Assembly: GCA_041301185.1 (NCBI GenBank)
Contig: JBFYSV010000205.1
Coordinates: forward strand, 1 to 5,705
Direction: 5' to 3'
Source of the DNA: JAQBDA01 sp041301185
GTDB lineage: Bacteria > Chloroflexota > Anaerolineae > Anaerolineales > UBA4823
Length of the DNA: 5,705 nucleotides
Part shown: positions 1-5,330 of the stretch, in pieces
Layout: each line of letters opens with the position of its first letter
How positions within the stretch are numbered: the stretch's first letter is position 1
Notes under the pieces: model-generated
What the model was told of the DNA's origin: nothing
The model's database searches: none
Seen by the model: the letters and a program-made list of their open reading frames with translations, nothing else
Position numbers and translations under genes: made by a program

Positions 1-1
1 C

Positions 2-58
2 GTCCTGACCATCATCGGCATCTGGTTCCGGGGCGAGAACATGGCCCTGATCCTATAA
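2..58 (+). CDS. C-terminal end of a membrane protein, probably cytochrome b of a bc-type quinol oxidase complex (partial)
   Basis: Only the last 18 codons are inside the window; they read VLTIIGIWFRGENMALIL and then stop with TAA at 56-58. Seen: a short hydrophobic stretch followed by the sequence FRGxxMAL. Known: cytochrome b subunits of bacterial bc complexes often end with a transmembrane helix followed by a 'FRGP' type segment near the C-terminus, and the gene is commonly next to the Rieske gene. Inference: with a Rieske protein and c-type cytochromes following on the same strand, this is most likely the quinol-binding cytochrome b subunit of the same complex. The usual Pro and Trp-rich ending is absent (GEN replaces GPx). 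An NrfD-like or other membrane subunit cannot be excluded from 18 residues. Confidence 0.55.
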   Translation, partial: VLTIIGIWFRGENMALIL

Positions 59-205
59 CTTCCCGAAAGTTACTAGGATCGGATGCTGATCAGGAAGATG
101 TTTTGAAAACTTTCGGGAAGCAAGCCTAACCTTCCCGAAAGCTTAGGGATGAACCCTAAATCAGGACGAGCACCAAGAAGCATTCGGGAAGCTGACGGGA
201 AGGTT
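59..205 (+). repeat. Two inverted-repeat hairpins plus an orphan half-arm before the Rieske gene
   Basis: Arm 59-71 (CTTCCCGAAAGTT) is the exact reverse complement of 108-120, a 13-bp stem around a 36-nt loop. Arm 131-144 (CTTCCCGAAAGCTT) pairs with 178-191 over 14 bp with one A-A mismatch, around a 33-nt loop. The left arms are 72 bp apart. A further CGGGAAGGTT at 196-205 is the reverse complement of 128-137, so the second unit can form an alternative pairing. The first arm with its flanks (57-71) is itself a dyad, AACTT-N5-AAGTT. The arms match the array at 4174-4443 but the loops do not. No reading frame in this gap looks like a gene. The stretch may be a transcript-processing or attenuation element, a set of protein-binding sites, or a dispersed palindromic repeat. 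Confidence 0.8.
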
Positions 206-212
206 AAAGAGT

Positions 213-219
213 AAGGAGG
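213..219 (+). promoter_or_regulatory. Ribosome binding site of the Rieske gene
   Basis: AAGGAGG is a near-perfect Shine-Dalgarno sequence, 7 nt before the ATG at 227. It fixes the start and lies only 7 nt after the last repeat half-arm (196-205), so pairing involving that arm could affect its accessibility. Confidence 0.85.
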
Positions 220-226
220 CAGCAAA

Positions 227-754
227 ATGCAAACCAAAGCATACACCCGGGCGCAAGCCCCCCAAGAAGAGCAAGCCAGCAGCCTCACCCGGCGCAATTT
301 CCTGGTGCTGGGTCTGGGCGCGCTGACCACAGTTGCCGCCATCGAGACCGGCGTTGCCGGGTTCATGTTCCTGCGCTCGCGCAGCCTGGAAGGCGAGTTC
401 GGCGGGGTCATCAAAGCCGGCGAGATCGAGAAATTCCCGCCCGGCTCGGTCACCGAGTTCCCCGAAGACAACTTCTTCCTGGTGCGCGCTGAAGACGGCG
501 GTTTCCTGGCGGTCTACCAGCGCTGCCCGCACCTGGGCTGCACGGTCAACTGGAACGCCGAGAAATCCCGCTTTCTGTGTCCCTGCCACGCTTCGTCGTT
601 CGACATGTACGGCAATTTCCTCAACCAGCCCGTGCCCAGGGCGCTGGATTACTTCCCGGTGTCGATCGACAAGAACGCCGTTGTGCGGGTAGATACTTCC
701 AATCTCCAGCGGCGGGAGAGTTACTCGCCAGACCAGCTCACCTACGCATCCTAG
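227..754 (+). CDS. Rieske [2Fe-2S] iron-sulfur protein of a cytochrome bc-type complex
   Basis: This 175-residue protein carries electrons from quinol bound at cytochrome b to a c-type cytochrome on the outer side of the membrane. Rieske box I is C100-P-H102-L-G-C105 and box II is C118-P-C120-H121. By family rules Cys100, His102, Cys118 and His121 bind the 2Fe-2S cluster, and Cys105 with Cys120 form the stabilising disulfide. Box II continues ASSF instead of the mitochondrial GS. The N-terminus has a twin-arginine motif (TRRNFLVLG, residues 21-29) followed by a hydrophobic segment to about residue 49, as expected for a Tat-exported protein that stays anchored by its signal helix. Length is normal for bacterial Rieske subunits. 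The gene follows the putative cytochrome b end and is 17 nt ahead of the six-heme cytochrome gene, which supports a bc-complex role over a dioxygenase ferredoxin. Confidence 0.93.
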   Translation: MQTKAYTRAQAPQEEQASSLTRRNFLVLGLGALTTVAAIETGVAGFMFLRSRSLEGEFGGVIKAGEIEKFPPGSVTEFPEDNFFLVRAEDGGFLAVYQRCPHLGCTVNWNAEKSRFLCPCHASSFDMYGNFLNQPVPRALDYFPVSIDKNAVVRVDTSNLQRRESYSPDQLTYAS

Positions 755-757
755 CCG

Positions 758-763
758 GGAGGG
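758..763 (+). promoter_or_regulatory. Ribosome binding site of the six-heme cytochrome gene
   Basis: GGAGGG lies 8 nt before the ATG at 772 in the 17-nt gap after the Rieske stop. It favours the start at 772 over an in-frame ATG at 577 inside the Rieske gene. Confidence 0.75.
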
Positions 764-771
764 GACACAAG

Positions 772-1665
772 ATGAACCGTTACAACCTTCTCAGCTTGAT
801 TGCCCTGGCAGCGTTTGTGATCGCCCTGCCCATTTACGCGGCCAAAGAATCCGGGCGCATGCAAACAGCCCAGGGTGATTATCGCCGCCAGGTGGTGGAG
901 ACCGGCGCCGAGCTGTACACCCAGCATTGCCGCCTGTGCCACGGCGATGTCGGCGAGGGCGTGGCAGCCATGCCGCCCGTGAATAATCCCGCCCTGGCAG
1001 AGATCAACCCGGATATGCTCTTCCGCACCATCGCCCGCGCCGCCCACGGCTCGGAGATGGCTGCCTGGCACATCGACGAAGGCGGCATGCTCAACGATCT
1101 GCAGATCAAAGAGCTGGTGGATTTCATCCGCTTTGCCGATTGGGAGCTGGCAGGCGCCCTTGCCCAGGCAGCCGGCCCGCTCGAGCGGATGCCTACCGCT
1201 TATGAGACCGGGAATGCCTTCCTGGAGGTCGCCCCGCATGATTGCGTCTCGTGCCACGAAGACCCGCCCATCCACGAGGGCCTGTTCGGGCTGGAGTGCG
1301 AGCGCTGCCACAATACCATTGCCTGGACGCCGGCTTACCTGACCCGCCACACCTTCTTCCTGGATCACGGCGCGGAAAGCGAGCTGGCTTGCGAAACCTG
1401 CCACACCGAAACCTACCAGACCCACACCTGCTACGGGTGCCACGACCACACACCGGAACAAATGGAAGAGGTCCACCTGGCGGAGAACATCACCGATTAT
1501 GAAAATTGCCAGGAGTGCCACCCCACCGGAGTAGCCGGTGAAGCTGAGCGCCTGCGCGAGGAGCAAATCCTGGGCGCAGTTGGCTTGGAGGTGGGTCCAA
1601 CGCTGGCGCGCACCCTCGCCGGCAGTAATTTCCCCGTGGAGCTGCTGCTCGACGGGGGGAGGTGA
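772..1665 (+). CDS. Six-heme cytochrome c: class I cytochrome c domain fused to a pentaheme domain
   Basis: The 297-residue product starts with an uncleaved-looking signal anchor (hydrophobic residues about 6-24). Residues 42-122 form a class I cytochrome c domain with heme site C53-R-L-C56-H57, a probable axial Met96 in GSEMAAW, and the usual C-terminal helix (LNDLQIKELVDFIR). Residues 150-255 hold five more heme sites: C158VSCH, C177ERCH, C207ETCH, C220YGCH and C246QECH. Non-motif histidines (156, 168, 193, 199, 218, 226, 235) could serve as distal ligands. The stretch from 177 to 224 follows the pattern CxxCH-x4-W-...-H-...-CxxCH seen in the next gene's product. By position it should accept electrons from the Rieske protein and pass them to the 23-heme protein. 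A longer start at 577 would overlap most of the Rieske box II region and lacks a signal sequence, so it was rejected. Confidence 0.88.
   Translation: MNRYNLLSLIALAAFVIALPIYAAKESGRMQTAQGDYRRQVVETGAELYTQHCRLCHGDVGEGVAAMPPVNNPALAEINPDMLFRTIARAAHGSEMAAWHIDEGGMLNDLQIKELVDFIRFADWELAGALAQAAGPLERMPTAYETGNAFLEVAPHDCVSCHEDPPIHEGLFGLECERCHNTIAWTPAYLTRHTFFLDHGAESELACETCHTETYQTHTCYGCHDHTPEQMEEVHLAENITDYENCQECHPTGVAGEAERLREEQILGAVGLEVGPTLARTLAGSNFPVELLLDGGR
1658..1665 (+). promoter_or_regulatory. Ribosome binding site overlapping the upstream stop codon
   Basis: GGAGGTGA, a perfect anti-16S complement, ends exactly on the TGA stop (1663-1665) of the six-heme gene and is 6 nt before the ATG at 1672. This arrangement suits translational coupling of the two cytochromes. 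Confidence 0.85.
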
Positions 1666-1671
1666 GCTGCC

Positions 1672-4086
1672 ATGAAGAAATCCACGCTATTTCTGCTCGC
1701 CATCGCACTGGCCCTGCTCGCCCTGGGCAGTGCCGCCTGGGCTGTCGCCGCCCGCCAGCCGTCCGCGGCTGAGCTGGCGCCCCCCGCCCAGGATATATCC
1801 GATCGTGAGGCCAGGTCCCCGGATCTGGGCAGGTCCGGGAGCCTCGAAACAAGCCAGGTTACTGTAATCCGCTCGACCAACGCCATTGATGCGGCCTCTA
1901 CGCTCAAGTTGGTGAGCCAATCCTGGCAGGGTAAGGGATGGGGTCCGGTACAAGATTCTGGCGATCCTCCGCTGCCTCCAACCGGTACTTCGCCGGGCAC
2001 CATCCCCCCCGTTGCGGTGCCATTCCTTGGGCAGAATGTCCGCCACCAGGATTTCCCCCTGGTGGGCGGTCACGGCGAGTTGCTCTGCCAGAACTGCCAT
2101 GAAGAGGGTGTCTACGCCGGCATGGAGAAGAACTGCTCCAGTTGCCATGCCGATGGCCCGGCAATGGGTGATAACCTCAGCCAAAACTGGATGAAGGCGT
2201 ACATCCTGCTCCACGAGCCGCAGCCAGACTCGGTGATGTTCATCTACCCGGATCACTTCGAGGGCGAGTGCGCAGACTGCCACGATATCAAGTCCTGGGA
2301 AGCGGTCACCTTCGACCACGAAGGTGTCAGCGAGTGCCTCTCCTGCCATGCCGGGGATATCCCCGTGGTGCGCTACCTGCCCGACCGGTCGCTCTACTCA
2401 CTGTTGGATTACCTGCCCTTCGTCCAGGTGGTCGTCGACGAAGACCACTACCCCGGCGATTGCAGCTTATGCCATGCCTCCACCACCGATTGGGAGGTCA
2501 TCGAATACGGGCATGAGAATGTCTACGAGTGCGAGTCATGCCACGGTGACCAGGCGCCCCAGTTCCACTACCCCGGCTCCTGCGCCAGCTGCCACAGCAA
2601 CACCGAAAATTGGCTGGATGCGATCTACAACCACGCCGAGTTTAAAGATTGCCTGGGCTGCCACCTGGATGATACTCCCGACGACCACGATGCCTACCTG
2701 GCGGCGGGGCAATGCTCCTCTTGCCACTCCACCGAATCCTGGGGCGGGGTCCGCTTCAGCCACGTTGGCAATCACAACTGCGTCAGTTGCCACACCGAAC
2801 CAGCAAACCACTACGGCTCGAGCTGCGGCGATTGTCACAGCACGCGCAACTGGACGCCCGACCAGTTCATTCACACCAGCAGCAGCAGCTGCTCCCACTG
2901 CCACACCGAGCCAGAAGGCCATTATCCGGGCAGCTGCACCGATTGCCATAACGTGCGCAGCTGGAGAGAGACGGACTACGAGCACGATCTCAGCCTGGAG
3001 TGCGCCACCTGTCACACGCCACCTGCCGGGCATTACCCGGGCGATTGCACATCCTGCCATACCCTGGCGAGCTGGACCGATACCAGCTTTGACCACCTGG
3101 GGTATACCGATTGCCAGAGCTGCCACGCCAGCGATGAGCCAGCTGACCACTACGAAGGTGAGTGCTACAACTGCCATAATGTGACCGACTGGAAGGACGC
3201 CAGCATGTTCCACTCCGAGACGAGTGACTGCCTGGCTTGCCACACGCCGCCGGAAGAGCACTACCCCGGGCAGTGTTCGAGTTGCCATGCCACCAGCGAC
3301 TGGGAAACGGTTGCCTTCAACCACTCCGGGCTGACCGACTGCACTTCCTGCCACGCTCAACCCGAGGGTCACTGGCCCGGCGAGTGCGCCAACTGCCACG
3401 GCACCACCGACTGGCTGGATTACACCTTCGACCACACCGGCTACAGCACCTGCAACGCCTGCCACGCCCGGCCTGCCAGCCACCCGCGCGGCCAGTGCTC
3501 CAAGTGCCACACTACCGAGGGTTGGGAAATCTCCGTCACCGCCACGCCGGTCGTAGTCGTCAACACCGCTACACCTGGACCTTCCGCCACACCAACCGAG
3601 AAGGTCAAGCCAGGCAAGTCTGCTACACCCACGCCCAGCCAGACGCCGGAGCAAAGCGCCACGCCGGAACCACCTACCCTGACGCCCAGCCCACCTACCG
3701 ATACCCCGCTGCCCAGCGAGACGCCCGAGCCAAGCGCTACGCCCGAGCCGAGTGCCACGCCTGAGCTGCTCCCGGTGGAGCCGCCGGATATCGTGCCGGT
3801 GGATGGCACCCTGGCGCCAGCCCGCACCATAGTCCCGGCAACGCCAGTCCTGATTCCAATGCCGCAGGAAACCCTGCTGCCCATCCTGGTCCCGACTGGA
3901 GCGCCGCTCACCGGGGCTGCCGGCCCGCTCTCAGGCGATGAGACTGCCCTGGACTACTCGCAGATCATCACCCGCCTGATCGACCGCACCATCCGCCAGA
4001 TCCAGATCTTCTTCACCCCCGGCGGTAAGCACAACCCGGACTTACCTCCCGTATACCGCCTCCCTGTTGCGCCTGACGCCCGCTGA
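1672..4086 (+). CDS. Exported 23-heme c-type cytochrome with modular heme repeats and a Pro/Thr-rich C-terminal linker
   Basis: This 804-residue protein is probably a periplasm-side or surface electron conduit. Residues 1-26 are a signal peptide or anchor (KK, then a Leu/Ala core, possible AxA cleavage near 24). Residues 27-120 are a low-complexity lead-in. The heme domain (about 125-613) has 23 CxxCH motifs, the first at C139 and the last at C609, about one per 21 residues. From C264 onward pairs of hemes recur in a module of about 37 residues with the pattern CxxCH-x4-W-x4-F-x-H-x5-CxxCH-x4-GHYPG. About 24 extra histidines (for example 364, 380, 401, 417, 438, 454, 475) can supply distal ligands, so bis-His hemes are expected. 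Residues 622-710 are a Ser/Thr-Pro-rich linker; 711-804 is a tail with a possible amphipathic helix (763-781). No sortase signal is visible. It shares the module with the six-heme protein upstream. I know no gene name for it. Confidence 0.88.
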   Translation: MKKSTLFLLAIALALLALGSAAWAVAARQPSAAELAPPAQDISDREARSPDLGRSGSLETSQVTVIRSTNAIDAASTLKLVSQSWQGKGWGPVQDSGDPPLPPTGTSPGTIPPVAVPFLGQNVRHQDFPLVGGHGELLCQNCHEEGVYAGMEKNCSSCHADGPAMGDNLSQNWMKAYILLHEPQPDSVMFIYPDHFEGECADCHDIKSWEAVTFDHEGVSECLSCHAGDIPVVRYLPDRSLYSLLDYLPFVQVVVDEDHYPGDCSLCHASTTDWEVIEYGHENVYECESCHGDQAPQFHYPGSCASCHSNTENWLDAIYNHAEFKDCLGCHLDDTPDDHDAYLAAGQCSSCHSTESWGGVRFSHVGNHNCVSCHTEPANHYGSSCGDCHSTRNWTPDQFIHTSSSSCSHCHTEPEGHYPGSCTDCHNVRSWRETDYEHDLSLECATCHTPPAGHYPGDCTSCHTLASWTDTSFDHLGYTDCQSCHASDEPADHYEGECYNCHNVTDWKDASMFHSETSDCLACHTPPEEHYPGQCSSCHATSDWETVAFNHSGLTDCTSCHAQPEGHWPGECANCHGTTDWLDYTFDHTGYSTCNACHARPASHPRGQCSKCHTTEGWEISVTATPVVVVNTATPGPSATPTEKVKPGKSATPTPSQTPEQSATPEPPTLTPSPPTDTPLPSETPEPSATPEPSATPELLPVEPPDIVPVDGTLAPARTIVPATPVLIPMPQETLLPILVPTGAPLTGAAGPLSGDETALDYSQIITRLIDRTIRQIQIFFTPGGKHNPDLPPVYRLPVAPDAR
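2446..3510 (+). repeat. In-frame two-heme module repeats of about 111 bp inside the 23-heme gene
   Basis: The first cysteine of each module falls at residues 264, 304, 348, 385, 422, 459, 498, 535, 572 and 609, giving spacings of 40, 44, 37, 37, 37, 39, 37, 37 and 37 residues. The second heme of a pair follows 22 or 23 residues later. The tenth module stops after its first heme and Trp. DNA identity between modules is moderate, so these are old duplications and not a fresh tandem array. Confidence 0.85.
3535..3771 (+). repeat. Ser/Thr-Pro-rich linker coding region with 18-bp repeats
   Basis: Residues 622-700 of the 23-heme protein are dominated by Thr, Pro, Ser and Glu in TPxPS, SATPEP and similar units. 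Near the end, an 18-bp DNA unit beginning ACGCC(C/T)GAGC recurs at 3721, 3739 and 3757. Such segments act as extended, often glycosylated spacers in exported proteins. Here it separates the heme domain from the last 90 or so residues. Confidence 0.75.
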
Positions 4087-4107
4087 ACGTCTGGCTTGAT
4101 TATGGTG

Positions 4108-4135
4108 ACCGCCCCCGCTCTCCCCCGGGGGTGGT
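4108..4135 (+). terminator. Terminator-like GC hairpin after the cytochrome cluster
   Basis: ACCGCCCCCG at 4108-4117 pairs with CGGGGGTGGT at 4126-4135, a 10-bp stem with one G-U pair and an 8-nt loop, 21 nt after the stop of the 23-heme gene. The following sequence is CCCGTTTAAT, so the U-tract is short and interrupted. It probably ends or stabilises the operon transcript, but intrinsic termination could be weak. Confidence 0.5.
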
Positions 4136-4162
4136 CCCGTTTAATACAAGCACACACCCAAC

Positions 4163-4443
4163 TTGCTCAGGCACCTTCCCGCAAGTTACCCGCCCGCATG
4201 ACCCGCCTGCCCACACCAGCTTGCGGGAAGGTTGCTCAACGTTCCTTCCCGCAAGCTGCCCGCCCGCATAACCCGCCTGCCCATACCAGCTTGCGGGAAG
4301 GTTTCTCAACGTTGCATCCCGCAAGCTGCCCGCCCGCATAACCCGCCTGCCCACACCAGCTTGCGGGAAGGTTGCTCAACGTTGCTTCCCGCAAGTTACC
4401 TGCATGCACAACCAGCCGGTCTCACAACGAACTTGCGGGAAGG
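4163..4443. repeat. Tandem array of four 70-bp hairpin units
   Basis: Left arms (consensus CCTTCCCGCAAGCT) start at 4174, 4244, 4314 and 4384, exactly 70 bp apart. Their right arms (AGCTTGCGGGAAGG) are at 4218-4231, 4288-4301, 4358-4371 and 4430-4443. The first three loops (30 nt) are nearly identical; the fourth (32 nt) is unrelated apart from general composition. A spacer of TTGCTCAACGTT type links units. Unit 1 has a G-T pair where units 2 and 3 have C-G, and unit 4 has T-A. The same arms with other loops occur at 59-191. Possible roles are operon-end RNA hairpins, binding sites for a DNA-binding protein, or a palindromic repeat family of the REP/MITE kind. No transposase is nearby. Confidence 0.9.
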
Positions 4444-4447
4444 TACC

Positions 4448-4466
4448 CCGGGAAGGTTCCTCCCGG
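4448..4466. repeat. Short GC inverted repeat next to the hydrolase promoter
   Basis: CCGGGA at 4448-4453 pairs with TCCCGG at 4461-4466, directly before the TATAAT box. It contains CGGGAAGGTT (4449-4458), the same 10-mer that ends the right arms of the array. It may be an operator or simply a broken array unit. Confidence 0.5.
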
Positions 4467-4467
4467 T

Positions 4468-4473
4468 TATAAT
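4468..4473 (+). promoter_or_regulatory. Consensus -10 box (TATAAT) giving a leaderless or nearly leaderless transcript
   Basis: A perfect TATAAT lies 11 nt before the ATG at 4485, which would place the transcription start about 4 to 6 nt before the start codon. There is no Shine-Dalgarno sequence, and an in-frame stop at 4470-4472 prevents any upstream start. No good -35 hexamer is visible at the expected 4445-4450. Confidence 0.6.
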
Positions 4474-4484
4474 TCTTTCGACCG

Positions 4485-5183
4485 ATGAACTCATCTCCCA
4501 CCCAACCCATCGTCATCTTTGGCGGGTTTCTCAGTTACCCCATGCTCTACCAGTCCATGCGCCGGGCATTGGAGGCGGTCAGCAACTGCCCGGTGTCCAT
4601 CGTCCCCACCCGCAGCCTGGACTGGCTTGCCAGCGTGAGCTTCGCCGGAGTCGCCCGGCTGCTGGATAAGCTGCACCGCACTGCCTGCCAGGCCGCGGCC
4701 AGCTCCTCCACCGGTAAGATCACCCTGGTCGGGCACAGCGCTGGGGGTGTGTTCTCCCGCCTGTACCTCAGCCCAGAGCCGTTCGCCGGGCGGCACTACG
4801 CCGGGCTGCAGCGGGTGGACCGCCTGATCACCCTGGGTAGCCCGCATCACAGCCAGGGCGGCCTGACCCGCGGCGAGCGCATCTCGCGCTACGCCGACCA
4901 GCACCTGCCGGGGGCATATTTTAGCGGGCAGGTGGCGTACACCACCGTCGCCGGCAAATGGCTGCGCGGCAGCCTGCTCACCACCCGCCAGGCGCGCCGG
5001 GCTTATTCGGTCTACGAGCAGATCAGCGGGCGGGGCGACGTGTGGGGGGACGGCTTGATCCCCCTCCCCTCAGCCCTGTTGGACGGGGCAGAGCAGGTCA
5101 TCCTGGATGATGTCAGCCACTTTAGCGTCTTCGGCGAGCCGTGGTACGGCAGCCCGGAAACCATCCCCCTCTGGTGGAATTAA
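4485..5183 (+). CDS. Lipase-like alpha/beta hydrolase of the cyanobacterial/plastid type
   Basis: The 232-residue protein has an alpha/beta-hydrolase layout: strand and oxyanion region IVIFGGF (9-15), nucleophile elbow GHSAGG with Ser85, probable acid Asp189 in WGDGLIPLP, and probable catalytic His212 in DVSHF. Other landmarks are ITLGSPHHSQGG (115-126), LPGAYF (141-146) and the ending WYGSPETIPLWW. From memory of the family, the combination GHSAGG, 'TLGSPH', 'PGA(Y/F)', 'VAGK', 'WGDG.(I/T)P(I/L)P' and 'WYGSPE' is typical of predicted hydrolases in cyanobacteria and plant chloroplasts, often labelled PGAP1-like. The substrate is not known; an ester or lipid is likely. No signal peptide is seen, so it is probably cytoplasmic. 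The start is forced by an in-frame stop 13 nt upstream. It is separated from the cytochrome operon by a terminator-like hairpin and its own promoter, so a functional link is not implied. Confidence 0.85.
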   Translation: MNSSPTQPIVIFGGFLSYPMLYQSMRRALEAVSNCPVSIVPTRSLDWLASVSFAGVARLLDKLHRTACQAAASSSTGKITLVGHSAGGVFSRLYLSPEPFAGRHYAGLQRVDRLITLGSPHHSQGGLTRGERISRYADQHLPGAYFSGQVAYTTVAGKWLRGSLLTTRQARRAYSVYEQISGRGDVWGDGLIPLPSALLDGAEQVILDDVSHFSVFGEPWYGSPETIPLWWN

Positions 5184-5187
5184 TAGT

Positions 5188-5330
5188 TACACCACACAGA
5201 CACTGAGATCACAGAGTAAATCGATCATTAAGAACGGAATACTCTGCGGTGTTATATGATCACTCTGCGCACTCCGCGTCTCTGCGGTGATATTTGTTTA
5301 AACTCTGTGGACTCTGCGTCTCTGTGGTGA
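5188..5330. repeat. Interspersed CTCTGNG / CACAGAG repeat with direct and inverted copies
   Basis: CACTCTGCGCACTCCGCGTC and the following 10 bases (5261-5290) recur at 5301-5330 with about 25 of 30 positions the same, a 40-bp period. A shorter copy sits at 5241-5250. The segment 5190-5220 is the same element in the opposite orientation: its match to the reverse complement of 5300-5330 is about 24 of 31. The end copies could form a long imperfect hairpin. Similar 'CACAGAG...ACCACAGAG' strings occur between genes in several bacterial phyla. No gene is seen in this stretch. Confidence 0.75.

Larger units (their letters stand above)
4087..4484. other. 398-bp gene-free region between the cytochrome cluster and the hydrolase gene
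   Basis: No credible coding sequence is present: the reading frames that cross it are made of the tandem repeat. It holds, in order, a terminator-like hairpin (4108-4135), four 70-bp inverted-repeat units (4163-4443), a small GC hairpin (4448-4466) and a TATAAT box (4468-4473). About 27 bp at 4136-4162 show nothing recognisable. Confidence 0.8.

Noticed and set aside
101..132. Promoter before the Rieske gene (TTGAAA at 103-108)
   Set aside because: No acceptable -10 box follows at 16-18 bp, and the hexamer overlaps the right arm of the first hairpin.
577..771. N-terminal extension of the six-heme cytochrome starting inside the Rieske gene
   Set aside because: It would overlap the Rieske coding region by 178 bp with an Arg-rich shadow sequence, whereas the ATG at 772 has a good ribosome site and begins a signal anchor.
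751..1566. Antisense open frame of 271 codons opposite the six-heme cytochrome
   Set aside because: The plus strand has six heme motifs, a signal anchor and a ribosome site; the antisense product has no recognisable feature or ribosome site.
2536..3654. Long antisense open frame (372 codons) opposite the heme repeats
   Set aside because: It is a by-product of the repeated CxxCH codons and GC-rich codon use; its translation is low-complexity Val/Ala/Gly with no domain.
4163..4443. CRISPR array
   Set aside because: The 70-bp units contain long internal inverted repeats and nearly identical loops, so there are no unique spacers; no cas gene is visible.
4096..4669. Open frames across the hairpin array on both strands
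   Set aside because: Their peptides are repeats of the 70-bp unit translated, without ribosome sites, and the largest runs into the hydrolase gene out of frame.
5188..5330. Long inverted repeat as a terminator for the hydrolase gene
   Set aside because: The arms are imperfect and about 80 bp apart, with extra direct copies between, so it fits an interspersed repeat better than an intrinsic terminator.
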